Of a DNA stretch of 64,000 bases, positions 32,187 through 39,471 are shown in pieces. The stretch spans positions 1,240,001 through 1,304,000 of the forward strand of contig CP074390.1 in assembly GCA_022041995.1 (NCBI GenBank), read 5' to 3'. Numbering within the stretch: position 1 is the first letter of the stretch; each line of letters opens with the position of its first letter. Both the position numbers and the translations under genes were made by a program. The notes below the pieces were generated by a model. That model made no database searches and had not been told where the DNA came from. It was given only the letters and a program-made list of their open reading frames with translations. The stretch is from Cupriavidus necator. GTDB lineage: Bacteria > Pseudomonadota > Gammaproteobacteria > Burkholderiales > Burkholderiaceae.

Positions 32187-32212
32187 CCTTCATCCCATGC
32201 CGGCTGGCGCGC

Positions 32213-33589
32213 TCAATGCCCTGGCAGGTAGTAGAACTTGAAGATGAACACCGCCGCGATGATCCACACCATCACGGGCACGCTGCGTGCGCGGCCAGTC
32301 AGCAGCTTGAGCGCCGCGTAGCTGATAAAGCCGAACGCAACGCCGTTGGCGACCGAGTACGTAAACGGCATGCCAAGCGCGGTCATCACCGCGGGCACGA
32401 CTTCGGTGACATCATTCCAGTCGATCTCCAGCAGCTCGCGCAACATCAGGCAGGACACATACAGCAACGCCGGCGCGGTGGCATAGGCCGGCACCGTGCC
32501 GGCCAGCGGCGCGATGAACAACGCCGCGAGGAACAGCACGGCCACCGTCACCGCCGTCAGTCCGGTGCGCCCGCCCGCCTGCACGCCCGACGCGCTTTCG
32601 ATATACGCCGTGGTGGAAGACGTACCGAGGAACGAGCCCGCCATGATCGCGGTGCTGTCGGACATCAACGCCTTGTTCAGCCGGTCCATTTTCCCGGCCT
32701 TGAGCAGGCCCGCGCGGTTTGCCACGCCCATCAGCGTGCCGGTGGCGTCGAACAGCTCCACCAGGAAGAACACCAGCACCACGTTGATGATGCCGATCGA
32801 CAGCGCGGCGGAAATATCGAGCTTGAACAGCGTCGGACTGAGCGACGGCGGCGCGGAGAACACGCCGTGGAAGGTATTGCCGGCAAACGCGAAGCTCAGC
32901 AGCGTGGTGAGCAGGATGCCGATCAGGATCGCGCCCTTCACCCGCAGGTGGTCCAGTGCCACGATCACGAAGAAGCCGATGATCGCCAGCACCGCCGAAG
33001 GCTGGTGCAGGTCGCCGATGGTCACCAGCGTGGCCGGGCTGGCGGTGACGATGCCGGCGTTCTTCAGCGCGACAATCGCCAGGAACAGGCCGATGCCTGC
33101 GGTAATCGCCACCCGGATCGAATGTGGAATGCCGTTGACGATCATCTCGCGCACGCGGAACAACGTCACCATCAGGAACAGGCAGCCGGAGATAAAGACC
33201 GCCCCGAGGGCGGCCTCCCACGCAAAGCCCATGCCCTTCACCACCGTATAGGCAAAGTACGCGTTCAGCCCCATGCCCGGCGCCATCGCGATCGGGTAGT
33301 TCGCGTAGAAACCCATGATCAGCGTGCCGATCGCCGCGGCCAGGCAGGTGGCGACGAACACCGCGTCTTTCGGCATGCCCGCGTCGCCCAGGATCGACGG
33401 GTTGACGAAGATGATGTACGCCATTGTCAGGAACGTGGTGACGCCGGCGAGGATCTCGGTGCGCACATCGGTCTGGTGTTCGCGCAGCCTGAACAGTCGC
33501 TCGATCAGCGAAGGCGCGGCCTGGGGCTGGCCGTGCGGCGGATTGGCGGTTGACGTGCCCGGCTTGGAAGCGGGTTCCGGCATCGACAT
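32213..33589 (-). CDS. NCS2 family purine permease (AzgA/GhxP-like)
   Basis: 458 residues with about 12 hydrophobic segments and the AzgA-subfamily motifs ILAGVTTFLTMAYIIFVNPSIL, MAPGMGLNAYFAYTVV, GTSSTTAYIESASGVQAGGRTGLTAV. Imports adenine, guanine or hypoxanthine by proton symport. The start at 33589 (MSMPEPASK) has AGGAG 7 bases upstream, against a longer frame lacking one. A terminator lies right after the gene. Confidence 0.93.
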   Translation of the reverse strand: MSMPEPASKPGTSTANPPHGQPQAAPSLIERLFRLREHQTDVRTEILAGVTTFLTMAYIIFVNPSILGDAGMPKDAVFVATCLAAAIGTLIMGFYANYPIAMAPGMGLNAYFAYTVVKGMGFAWEAALGAVFISGCLFLMVTLFRVREMIVNGIPHSIRVAITAGIGLFLAIVALKNAGIVTASPATLVTIGDLHQPSAVLAIIGFFVIVALDHLRVKGAILIGILLTTLLSFAFAGNTFHGVFSAPPSLSPTLFKLDISAALSIGIINVVLVFFLVELFDATGTLMGVANRAGLLKAGKMDRLNKALMSDSTAIMAGSFLGTSSTTAYIESASGVQAGGRTGLTAVTVAVLFLAALFIAPLAGTVPAYATAPALLYVSCLMLRELLEIDWNDVTEVVPAVMTALGMPFTYSVANGVAFGFISYAALKLLTGRARSVPVMVWIIAAVFIFKFYYLPGH

Positions 33590-34018
33590 GACTGGTCTCC
33601 TGATATCGTTATCGTGTGCGCGGCGATAGGAACGGCGCGGCCGCAGATGGCTGGCTTCGGCCAGAAGCATCCAGCGACGCCCCACTGTGCGGCAAACGTA
33701 CTCTGGTGCAGGTCAGCCCCGCTTCGCCATGGCACAAGCGAATAAGCGATATGCAAAAGGCGTGATGATCCCACAGCGCACACCGCTGAAGCCAGCGCCC
33801 CAACGGGACGTTCCGGGGGCATTCCGGGGCGCCCCCAGCTTGACGCTTGCGGCAATCCCCCGTATAAAGCCGCCTAGATTCAAGCGACGAGGCAACAGTT
33901 CATTCGTTAGCCACCGTCTGGTACTTCGGTTGTCCATGGTGTCCTTTCCTTGAGTTCCCCGAGTCGGATGACGTTTTCGTCATGCGATGTTTTTTGTCCT
34001 TTTTCTGGAAAGCAAATC
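33590..34018. promoter_or_regulatory. Intergenic region and leader of the cold-shock gene
   Basis: 429 bases divergent between the permease and csp. Near the csp start, ATGACGTTTTCGTCAT (33968-33983) makes a 6-bp hairpin followed by a T-rich tract, 36 bases before the ATG. It is a candidate 5'-UTR structure controlling csp expression. Nothing else is evident. Confidence 0.45.
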
Positions 34019-34222
34019 ATGCAAACCGGTATCGTCAAGTGGTTCAACGACGCCAAGGGCTTCGGCTTCATCAAGCCGGACGCGGGTGGTGACGACCTCT
34101 TCGCCCATTTCTCGGAAATCCGCGCCGACGGCTTCAAGTCGCTGCAGGAAAACCAGCGCGTTCAGTTCGAAGTCAAGAATGGCCCGAAGGGCCTGCAGGC
34201 CGCGAACATCACCCCGCTGTAA
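34019..34222 (+). CDS. Cold-shock-domain protein (CspA family)
   Basis: 67 residues: KWFNDAKGFGFIKPDAGGDDLFAHFSEI contains the RNP1 (KGFGFI) and RNP2 (DLFAHF) nucleic-acid-binding motifs. It binds single-stranded RNA/DNA as a chaperone. ATG 34019 has GGAAAG upstream; an intrinsic terminator follows at 34267. It sits immediately left of the origin array and faces its paralogue at 37168. Confidence 0.95.
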   Translation: MQTGIVKWFNDAKGFGFIKPDAGGDDLFAHFSEIRADGFKSLQENQRVQFEVKNGPKGLQAANITPL

Positions 34223-34266
34223 GCATTGACTGCCGGCGCGCCCCGTGCGCGCCGAACAGCATAGAA

Positions 34267-34290
34267 CCCCGCCCGATGGCGGGGTTTTTT
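34267..34290 (+). terminator. Terminator of the cold-shock gene
   Basis: CCCCGCC-CGAT-GGCGGGG followed by T6. Confidence 0.9.
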
Positions 34291-34490
34291 GTTTTCAGGC
34301 GCAGATCGCGCCACTGGCGGTGCTACCTGCGCCACCTTCATCACATCCCGCCCCGCCCCGCTCCCGCCTGCCCCGGTCATGCAAACGACCAGGCGCCCCG
34401 CTCTTGCCCTGCCTGCCATGCGGCCGATAGCCAGCACCCTGGCCTTGCGCGGCACGCCATCCTCACACCGCCTGCCTCCCTCCCGCCTCA

Positions 34491-35445
34491 CGCAGAATCG
34501 GGTACGCCTTGCTGCGCCGCACGAAGCATGGCGCCGCCCGCGAGCGCCGCAGAAATGGGTACGGTCTGACTGGCGGGCAATGTTCGCACCGCGCAGCGCG
34601 CACGCAGAAACAGGTACGCCCTGCGGCTAACGTGTCTTTCCAGGTGACTTCTGGCACGCAGAAACGGGTACGCCCCAGATTTTTTTTCCAATTCGATGCG
34701 ACCGATGGCAGCGCTTGCCTGCCCCGCATTCCGCCGACATATCCACAAAAACGGCTCAGGCCGACGACGCAGAAACGGGTACGGCGGGTGCTGCAATGCA
34801 ATAGCCATCTGAAGTCCTGAGGCTGCCCGCACCTCACGCAGAAATGGGTACGCCGGCGGGCATGGGTGCGCAACGCAACGCCACGCAGAAACGGGTACGC
34901 CGGCAGCCTGCGAGGTGGATGGCCGCCAAATCGAGCCGCGGCGGCCATGGTGTGTCGACGCAGAAACAGGTACGGGATAAGCGCGGCGAGTTTGTCACGT
35001 ATACGTTGAGTGTAAGCGCTAGCTTTTTTCCTATCCAGCATGTATAATGGAAACTTGGTGGAAGTTCCGCCACAGTAATCCCTTGGATCTGCGCAGAAAC
35101 GGGTACGGGTAGCTCGGAGAAGGGCGGCAGCGAGCACGCAGAAATGGGTACGCTTCGCGGCGCCCAGGTCCCCGGGGTCGTACGCAGAAATGGGTACGCC
35201 GCAGAAACAGGTACGCTGTGGCAGCGCGGTTGCAGTTTTTTCAGGCCGGCGCAGAAACAGGTACGGTTTGAGGCTTCGGGACGCAGAAATGGGTACGCCT
35301 GGCGCATAAAGTACCCTCCGGCAGCTCGGCAAGTGAACCAGTTTCTGCGTGGATAACCGGGCCTGGCGGTGCTTTCCACAGGAATGAGGTCTCAAAACGC
35401 TCGTAAACCGCGTATACGCGCTGTTCACCCGCAGAAACGGGTACG
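34491..35445 (+). repeat. Origin iteron array, loosely spaced class
   Basis: Fifteen plus-orientation copies of CGCAGAA[A/T][C/T][G/A]GGTACG start at 34491, 34548, 34603, 34657, 34768, 34837, 34884, 34959, 35092, 35137, 35183, 35200, 35250, 35282 and 35430, plus a degenerate reverse copy at 35334-35349. Spacing is irregular, 17 to 148 bp. They cover about 1 kb upstream of rep with no coding gene. Such arrays bind the replicon's Rep protein. Candidate DnaA boxes (one mismatch) lie at 34739-34747 and 35348-35356, and CGTATACG palindromes at 34998, 35411 and 35645. Confidence 0.9.
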
Positions 35446-35496
35446 GTTTGCGGGGTGGTCGCGGTGGAAAAGGCTGTGGAATCCGCGAGTTATCCC

Positions 35497-35601
35497 CGCA
35501 GAAACCAGTTCGCCCCACCCGCAGATACAGGTTCGCCTTGCCGCAGATACGGGTTCGGCCCTTCGCAGAATCGAGTACGTTTGCCCGCAGAATCGGGTTC
35601 G
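35497..35601 (+). repeat. Origin iteron array, phased class
   Basis: Five copies start at 35497, 35520, 35542, 35564 and 35586, that is every 22-23 bp or two helical turns on one DNA face. They are divergent from the loose array: four end in TTCG instead of TACG, and the A run is changed (CGCAGATACGGGTTCG and similar). They abut an A/T-richer stretch, as expected for the unwinding end of an iteron origin. Confidence 0.85.
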
Positions 35602-35610
35602 GCGGGGTTG

Positions 35611-35690
35611 ATTTTTCCCTTACGAATCAAGGCGCTGAACTTCACGTATACGGTTTACAAGTAGTTAACCCGTATCGGTATCGTTTACTG
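35611..35690. other. Candidate DNA-unwinding element / rep promoter region
   Basis: By hand count 47 of 80 bases are A or T, high for this GC-rich window, directly after the phased iterons. Holds one CGTATACG palindrome (35645) and is followed by a hairpin (CAACCC/GGGTTG, 35717-35732). Strand opening here is inference. Confidence 0.5.
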
Positions 35691-35810
35691 GTAGTGGATG
35701 GCTGGCGAACCGTGGACAACCCTCGCGGGTTGCCCACCGTCCGCCACCATGCGACCAGTCTTGAAATCCCCGGATGGCAAAAAAGGCAGGAGGGCAAGGC
35801 AAAGGCTTTG

Positions 35811-35826
35811 CGTACCTGTTTCTGCG
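35811..35826 (-). repeat. Reverse-orientation iteron before rep
   Basis: CGTACCTGTTTCTGCG, the reverse complement of an array variant, 54 bases upstream of the ATG at 35880. Its place near the rep start suggests autoregulation by Rep binding. Confidence 0.8.
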
Positions 35827-36025
35827 TGACAACCTTTGCGGCTTCGAGTACAAAGGCGGGTAATCCGAAGCACGCCAATATGCCCATTAAACGCTCCCCG
35901 GCCACCACGGGGACCGAAGCGTCCTCGACCTGGACGCCGAGCCCTCCCGCATCATTGTTCCCGGCAACGAGAACAACCTGGTTCCGTCCGAGAAATTCCA
36001 GCGCCTGTTCGACGAAGCGCAGGCC

Positions 36026-36973
36026 ATGGAGCGTGAAGACGCCTGGCAAAGCGGCGAAGTCGGCTTCCTGAGCCGCGCCAGCGTCCAGGTGACGCTGCCC
36101 TACCGCGCGCCCAAGGGCGCGCCGCCGGTATGGACCCGCACCAGCGGCAATATCTCGCTGATGATCCAGCCAGGCTACTTCACTCAGCAGCGCTCCGAGC
36201 GTGCCACCAACGGCCGCCAGAAGCTGGTGTCAGAGACCGTTTCGCTGGGCTACCCCTATGGCTCCTATCCACGGCTGATGCTGGCCTGGATCGGCAAGGA
36301 GATCATGGCGAAGAAAAAGCGCGGCGAATTCACTGGCACGGTCGAGGACCGGCGCATTTCGCTGGGCAATTCGCTGTCCGAGTTCATGTATAACCTCGGC
36401 ATTCCGATGGCCACTGGCGGCAAGCGCGGCACCATGACGCTGGTACGCCAGCAGATGATCCGCCTGTTCTCTGCGACCATCGCCATCGTGCAGAACAAGT
36501 CGACGCCAAGCCAGAACCAGAACCCCAACCACGAGCCGCTCTCGATCGACCGCGTGGGCTACCTGCTGGCCGACCAGCTGTCGACCTGGTGGGATCCCAT
36601 GCAGCCGGGCCAGGGGTCCATGTTCGAGAGCTTCGTGGTGCTGTCCGAGCCGTTCTTCAACGAACTGGTCAACCGCCCCGTACCGGTGGACATGCGCGCC
36701 CTGAAGGCGCTGAAGCAGTCGCCGTTCGCGCTGGACGTGTATTCGTGGCTGACCTACCGCTTCTTTACGATCCAGCGCCGCACGGAAATCCCGTGGGAAG
36801 CGCTGCAGATGCAGTTCGGCACCGAGACCGAAAGCGAGCGCAAATTCCGCGCGCTGTTCCGCAAGGCCCTGAAGGATGTGCTGGTGGTGTACCCCGGAGC
36901 CAAGGTCGATGCGGATTCGTCCAAGGCGCTGATCCTGCAGCCATCCCGCACCAGCGTGCGCAAGCTGGGCTGA
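36026..36973 (+). CDS. repA: Replication initiator protein Rep (RepA_C-type)
   Basis: The uninterrupted frame from ATG 36026 encodes 315 residues of a plasmid-type initiator like those on Cupriavidus/Ralstonia secondary replicons (recalled, RepA_C family). Examples of its segments are TLPYRAPKGAPPVWTR, FALDVYSWLTYRFF and IPWEALQMQFG. Coding clearly extends upstream: the same frame reads VLDLDAEPSRIIVPGNEN, then LVPSEKFQRLFDEAQ, from about 35921 with GC-rich third positions. ATG 35880 opens MPIKRSPATTGTEA in another frame. Adding one base near 35920 would fuse the two into a roughly 365-residue Rep starting at 35880. It is flanked by the iterons and parAB. Confidence 0.88.
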   Translation: MEREDAWQSGEVGFLSRASVQVTLPYRAPKGAPPVWTRTSGNISLMIQPGYFTQQRSERATNGRQKLVSETVSLGYPYGSYPRLMLAWIGKEIMAKKKRGEFTGTVEDRRISLGNSLSEFMYNLGIPMATGGKRGTMTLVRQQMIRLFSATIAIVQNKSTPSQNQNPNHEPLSIDRVGYLLADQLSTWWDPMQPGQGSMFESFVVLSEPFFNELVNRPVPVDMRALKALKQSPFALDVYSWLTYRFFTIQRRTEIPWEALQMQFGTETESERKFRALFRKALKDVLVVYPGAKVDADSSKALILQPSRTSVRKLG

Positions 36974-37083
36974 GTTCCGGCCCCGGGAAAGGCCGCGCAC
37001 GCTGCTGCTAGCGCTCTCGGGACGGCAGAAGCGGCCCGGGTGGTCCGCAGCGGAAGGCAGTGACCATGTCCCGCCCCTGAATG

Positions 37084-37118
37084 CAAGAAAGGCAAGCGTT
37101 GGACGCTTGCCTTTCTTG
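37084..37118. terminator. Bidirectional terminator between rep and csp
   Basis: A perfect 16-bp stem with a 3-base loop; each side ends in T/A-rich sequence. It lies between convergent rep and the second csp. Confidence 0.9.
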
Positions 37119-37167
37119 TTTGCCCGCCGCGGACGGATCCGCAACGGGCAGGGTCAGCCGAGGCTGG

Positions 37168-37371
37168 TCAGGCCGGCTTGATTGCCGAAGCCTGCAGGCC
37201 CTTCGGGCCTTGCTTGACTTCAAACGTCACGCGCTGCCCATCCTTCAGGGTCTTGAAGCCCGAGCCCTGGATTTCCGAGAAGTGCGCGAACAGGTCTGCA
37301 CCACCGTCGTCCGGGGTAATGAAGCCAAAGCCCTTGGTCTCGTTGAACCACTTGACCGTACCGGTTGCCAT
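37168..37371 (-). CDS. Cold-shock-domain protein (CspA family), second copy
   Basis: 67 residues, KWFNETKGFGFITPDDGGADLFAHFSEIQ, with both RNP motifs. ATG 37371 has AAGGAAATT upstream; the longer frame to 37473 is the leader. It is close to the csp at 34019 but clearly diverged. The two genes point toward each other across rep and the iteron array. Confidence 0.95.
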   Translation of the reverse strand: MATGTVKWFNETKGFGFITPDDGGADLFAHFSEIQGSGFKTLKDGQRVTFEVKQGPKGLQASAIKPA

Positions 37372-37667
37372 AGGAATTTCCTTTTCGAAGCAAGTTCTTG
37401 TACACAACGCAAACAACCGTTCAAGCACGTTGAGTTCTCGTAGATACCGAACGGAAGCCGACGAGGTTGACATGACTTGACTCGACTGTAGCGCGCATCA
37501 TAACCACTTTGGATTGCGGTGTCATGTGCGGCGTAATGCGCACTACAGATACTTTAGGCACATTCCGGCCTGCTTTTCAAGCAATTTTACGGCCCGGCCC
37601 GTTTCCAGCTTCCTGACGGCCAGTGCCCCTGTGGGGCTAATATATTTTTTGTAAATTTGAAAAACGG

Positions 37668-37696
37668 TTGAAGCATCACCTGGTTTTGGCTACAGT
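37668..37696 (+). promoter_or_regulatory. Probable parA promoter
   Basis: TTGAAG (37668) and TACAGT (37691) separated by 17 bases, 49 bases before the parA start, with the parS-like palindrome between promoter and gene. Confidence 0.55.
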
Positions 37697-37718
37697 TGCG
37701 CCTTAAGAATCAACCGCG

Positions 37719-37734
37719 CTTTCAGCGCTGAAAG
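37719..37734. repeat. Candidate parS palindrome 1
   Basis: CTTTCAGCGCTGAAAG is a perfect 16-bp palindrome just before parA. Its 14-bp core recurs inside parB. Placement and format fit ParB-binding sites on secondary replicons. Confidence 0.7.
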
Positions 37735-37744
37735 AGAGGTCGCA

Positions 37745-38404
37745 GTGCCAGCCAAAATCATCACGGTCTTTAACCAGAAAGGCGGTTGCGGCAAGACGAC
37801 GGTCAGCATGCACCTTGCCGGTACGCTCGGCCTGCGCGGCGCGCGCTCGATGCTGGTCGACATGGATGAGCAAGGTACCGCCACCCGATGGGCGGCGCAG
37901 GCCAGCGACGAGCGGCCTTTCCCGGCTTCCGTGATCGGCCTGGCACCCTCGGGCGGCGCCATGCACCGCGAGGTCCGCAAATTCGTCCAGGATTATGACT
38001 ACATCGTCGTGGATTGCCCTCCGGCGGTACATTCGGCGGCGCCCTCGAGCGCGCTGCTGATTTCTGACCTTGCCATTATTCCGGTGGTGCCTTCGCCGCC
38101 GGACCTGTGGGCGGCGGTAGCGGCCAAGACACTGGCGCAACACGCCCAAGTCCAGAATGAATCCTTGCTCATCCGCGTGATGGCCAATATGGTCCAGCGC
38201 CGCGTCTCGATCGCGCGCCAGGCTATTGAGATTCTTGGCGACGACGGCGACGTACCGCTGTTGAATTCGATGATCGGATCGCGCTCGGCATTCCGGGAAT
38301 GCCAGGCGATCGGCTGCACCGTGCACGGCGTTGTCGGCGCGCGCGAGGCGGTGCAGGAGGTCGACATGATGGTCGACGAAATACTGTCTTTGATTGAGCA
38401 CTAG
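37745..38404 (+). CDS. parA: ParA partition ATPase
   Basis: 219 residues of the short ParA (Ib-like) class. Walker A KGGCGKTT (12-19), Walker A' VDMDEQGTA, and the VDCPP segment of Walker B. There is no N-terminal DNA-binding domain, as in short plasmid ParAs. GTG 37745 has GAGAGG 6 bases upstream. It forms a two-gene operon with parB, 2 bases away, and would position the replicon by a ParB-coupled gradient. Confidence 0.95.
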   Translation: MPAKIITVFNQKGGCGKTTVSMHLAGTLGLRGARSMLVDMDEQGTATRWAAQASDERPFPASVIGLAPSGGAMHREVRKFVQDYDYIVVDCPPAVHSAAPSSALLISDLAIIPVVPSPPDLWAAVAAKTLAQHAQVQNESLLIRVMANMVQRRVSIARQAIEILGDDGDVPLLNSMIGSRSAFRECQAIGCTVHGVVGAREAVQEVDMMVDEILSLIEH

Positions 38405-38406
38405 GC

Positions 38407-39420
38407 ATGGCTACCAAACTGAAAAGCCTCAAGGCTGGCATGCTGGCCGGCATGGCGGCCGAAAAGAACCGCAACGAAACGCTGGACCGCTTCGCACGCG
38501 CAGAAGCGGCCATTTCCCAGCATCCGAACGGCTTGCTGCAGGGCAGGGCAGCCGATGGCACGCCGGTTTTCAGCGCTGAAAGTCTTGACGAAGCCGCCGC
38601 GGGCCGGCAACTGATCAGGATTCCGCTGGCGCAACTGCACGACAATCCTCTCAACGCTCGGCGCCTCTACGATCCGGCCGTGGTGCAGGAGCGGGCGGCA
38701 TCCATCGCCACGCACGGTCAGAAGACGCCCGGCCTGGCCGCGCCCGACCCGGCGCGCCCCGGCCATTACATCCTGATCGACGGCCACTACCGCAAGCGAG
38801 CCCTGGCGTCCGCCGGCAAGCTCGAGATGGAATGTTTTGTCGAAAACGACCTGAGCGACCTGGATTTTTACCGGCTGTCGTTCATGCTCAACGAGCAGCG
38901 CTCGGACCAGTCGGCGCTGGACAATGCGATCGCCTGGCGCCAGCTGCTGGACGAGGGCAAGGTCCAGAAGGAAGAGGAAATCTGCGAGCTGACTGGCATG
39001 TCGGCCGGCACCGTGAACAAGACGCTGGCGCTGCTGCGCCTGCCTGAGTCAGTGCTGGGCGTGATGCGCGAGCGCCCGAGCGCGATCGGCATCGCCGCGG
39101 GCTATGAACTGACGCTGTACTGCAAGCTGGCCGGCGAGGAGCGCACGCGCGAACTGGCGGCGCGCATCATCAATGACGGCCTGTCGAGCCGCGAGGTAGA
39201 AGCCATCCGCAAGCACGCGCAGGAAGGCAAGGCGCGCAAGGTCAAGGAAATCAGCCGGCAATACAAGATCCGGACCGACAGCGGCCAGTTGCTGGGCACC
39301 ATCAAGGAATGGGACTCGGGACGCGTGATGCTGGACGTGCAACTGAGCGACCGCAATGCCCGCGAGGCGCTGGTCGAGGCCCTGAAGGCCCGCTTCGGGC
39401 TGGACAAGACCCTGCTCTGA
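38407..39420 (+). CDS. parB: ParB partition protein
   Basis: 337 residues. ParB/Srx-like N-terminal domain (IPLAQLHDNPLNARRLYDP...IDGHYRKRALA), then a helix-turn-helix (EICELTGMSAGTVNKTLALLRLP), then a C-terminal region with GQLLGTIKEWDSGRVMLDVQ. It binds parS and loads on DNA. A parS-like palindrome lies inside its own gene (38568-38581) as well as upstream of parA. Confidence 0.94.
   Translation: MATKLKSLKAGMLAGMAAEKNRNETLDRFARAEAAISQHPNGLLQGRAADGTPVFSAESLDEAAAGRQLIRIPLAQLHDNPLNARRLYDPAVVQERAASIATHGQKTPGLAAPDPARPGHYILIDGHYRKRALASAGKLEMECFVENDLSDLDFYRLSFMLNEQRSDQSALDNAIAWRQLLDEGKVQKEEEICELTGMSAGTVNKTLALLRLPESVLGVMRERPSAIGIAAGYELTLYCKLAGEERTRELAARIINDGLSSREVEAIRKHAQEGKARKVKEISRQYKIRTDSGQLLGTIKEWDSGRVMLDVQLSDRNAREALVEALKARFGLDKTLL
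38568..38581. repeat. Candidate parS palindrome 2, inside parB
   Basis: TTTCAGCGCTGAAA, a 14-bp perfect palindrome identical to the core of the site at 37719, within the parB coding sequence. Confidence 0.6.
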
Positions 39421-39444
39421 GCCGGGCAGGCAAGCCATGGCGCT

Positions 39445-39466
39445 GCGGCGGCAGTACTGCCGCCGC
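39445..39466. terminator. Palindromic hairpin between convergent parB and integrase-like gene
   Basis: A perfect 22-bp palindrome (GCGGCGGCAG and complement), in the 51-bp gap between two converging genes. It lacks a T-run; likely a bidirectional stop. Confidence 0.5.
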
Positions 39467-39471
39467 CGTGC

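Larger units (their letters stand above)
31507..32212. other. 706-bp intergenic region with three iterons and a terminator
   Basis: Three plus-orientation iterons (31926, 32025, 32069) and the terminator of the purine permease. Otherwise no gene is supported. Confidence 0.65.
37372..37744. other. csp/parA divergent promoter region
   Basis: 373 bases. Contains the parA promoter (37668) and a candidate parS (37719). An A/T-rich stretch near 37639-37665 (TATATTTTTTGTAAATTT) stands out. Confidence 0.6.

Noticed and set aside
34463..35518. 351-aa minus-strand frame across the iteron array
   Set aside because: Translation of the repeats (YPFLR, THFC); not a gene.
34491..35601. CRISPR array
   Set aside because: Repeats are 16 bp, spacing is irregular or 22 bp, no cas genes; the iteron reading fits the adjacent rep and parAB.
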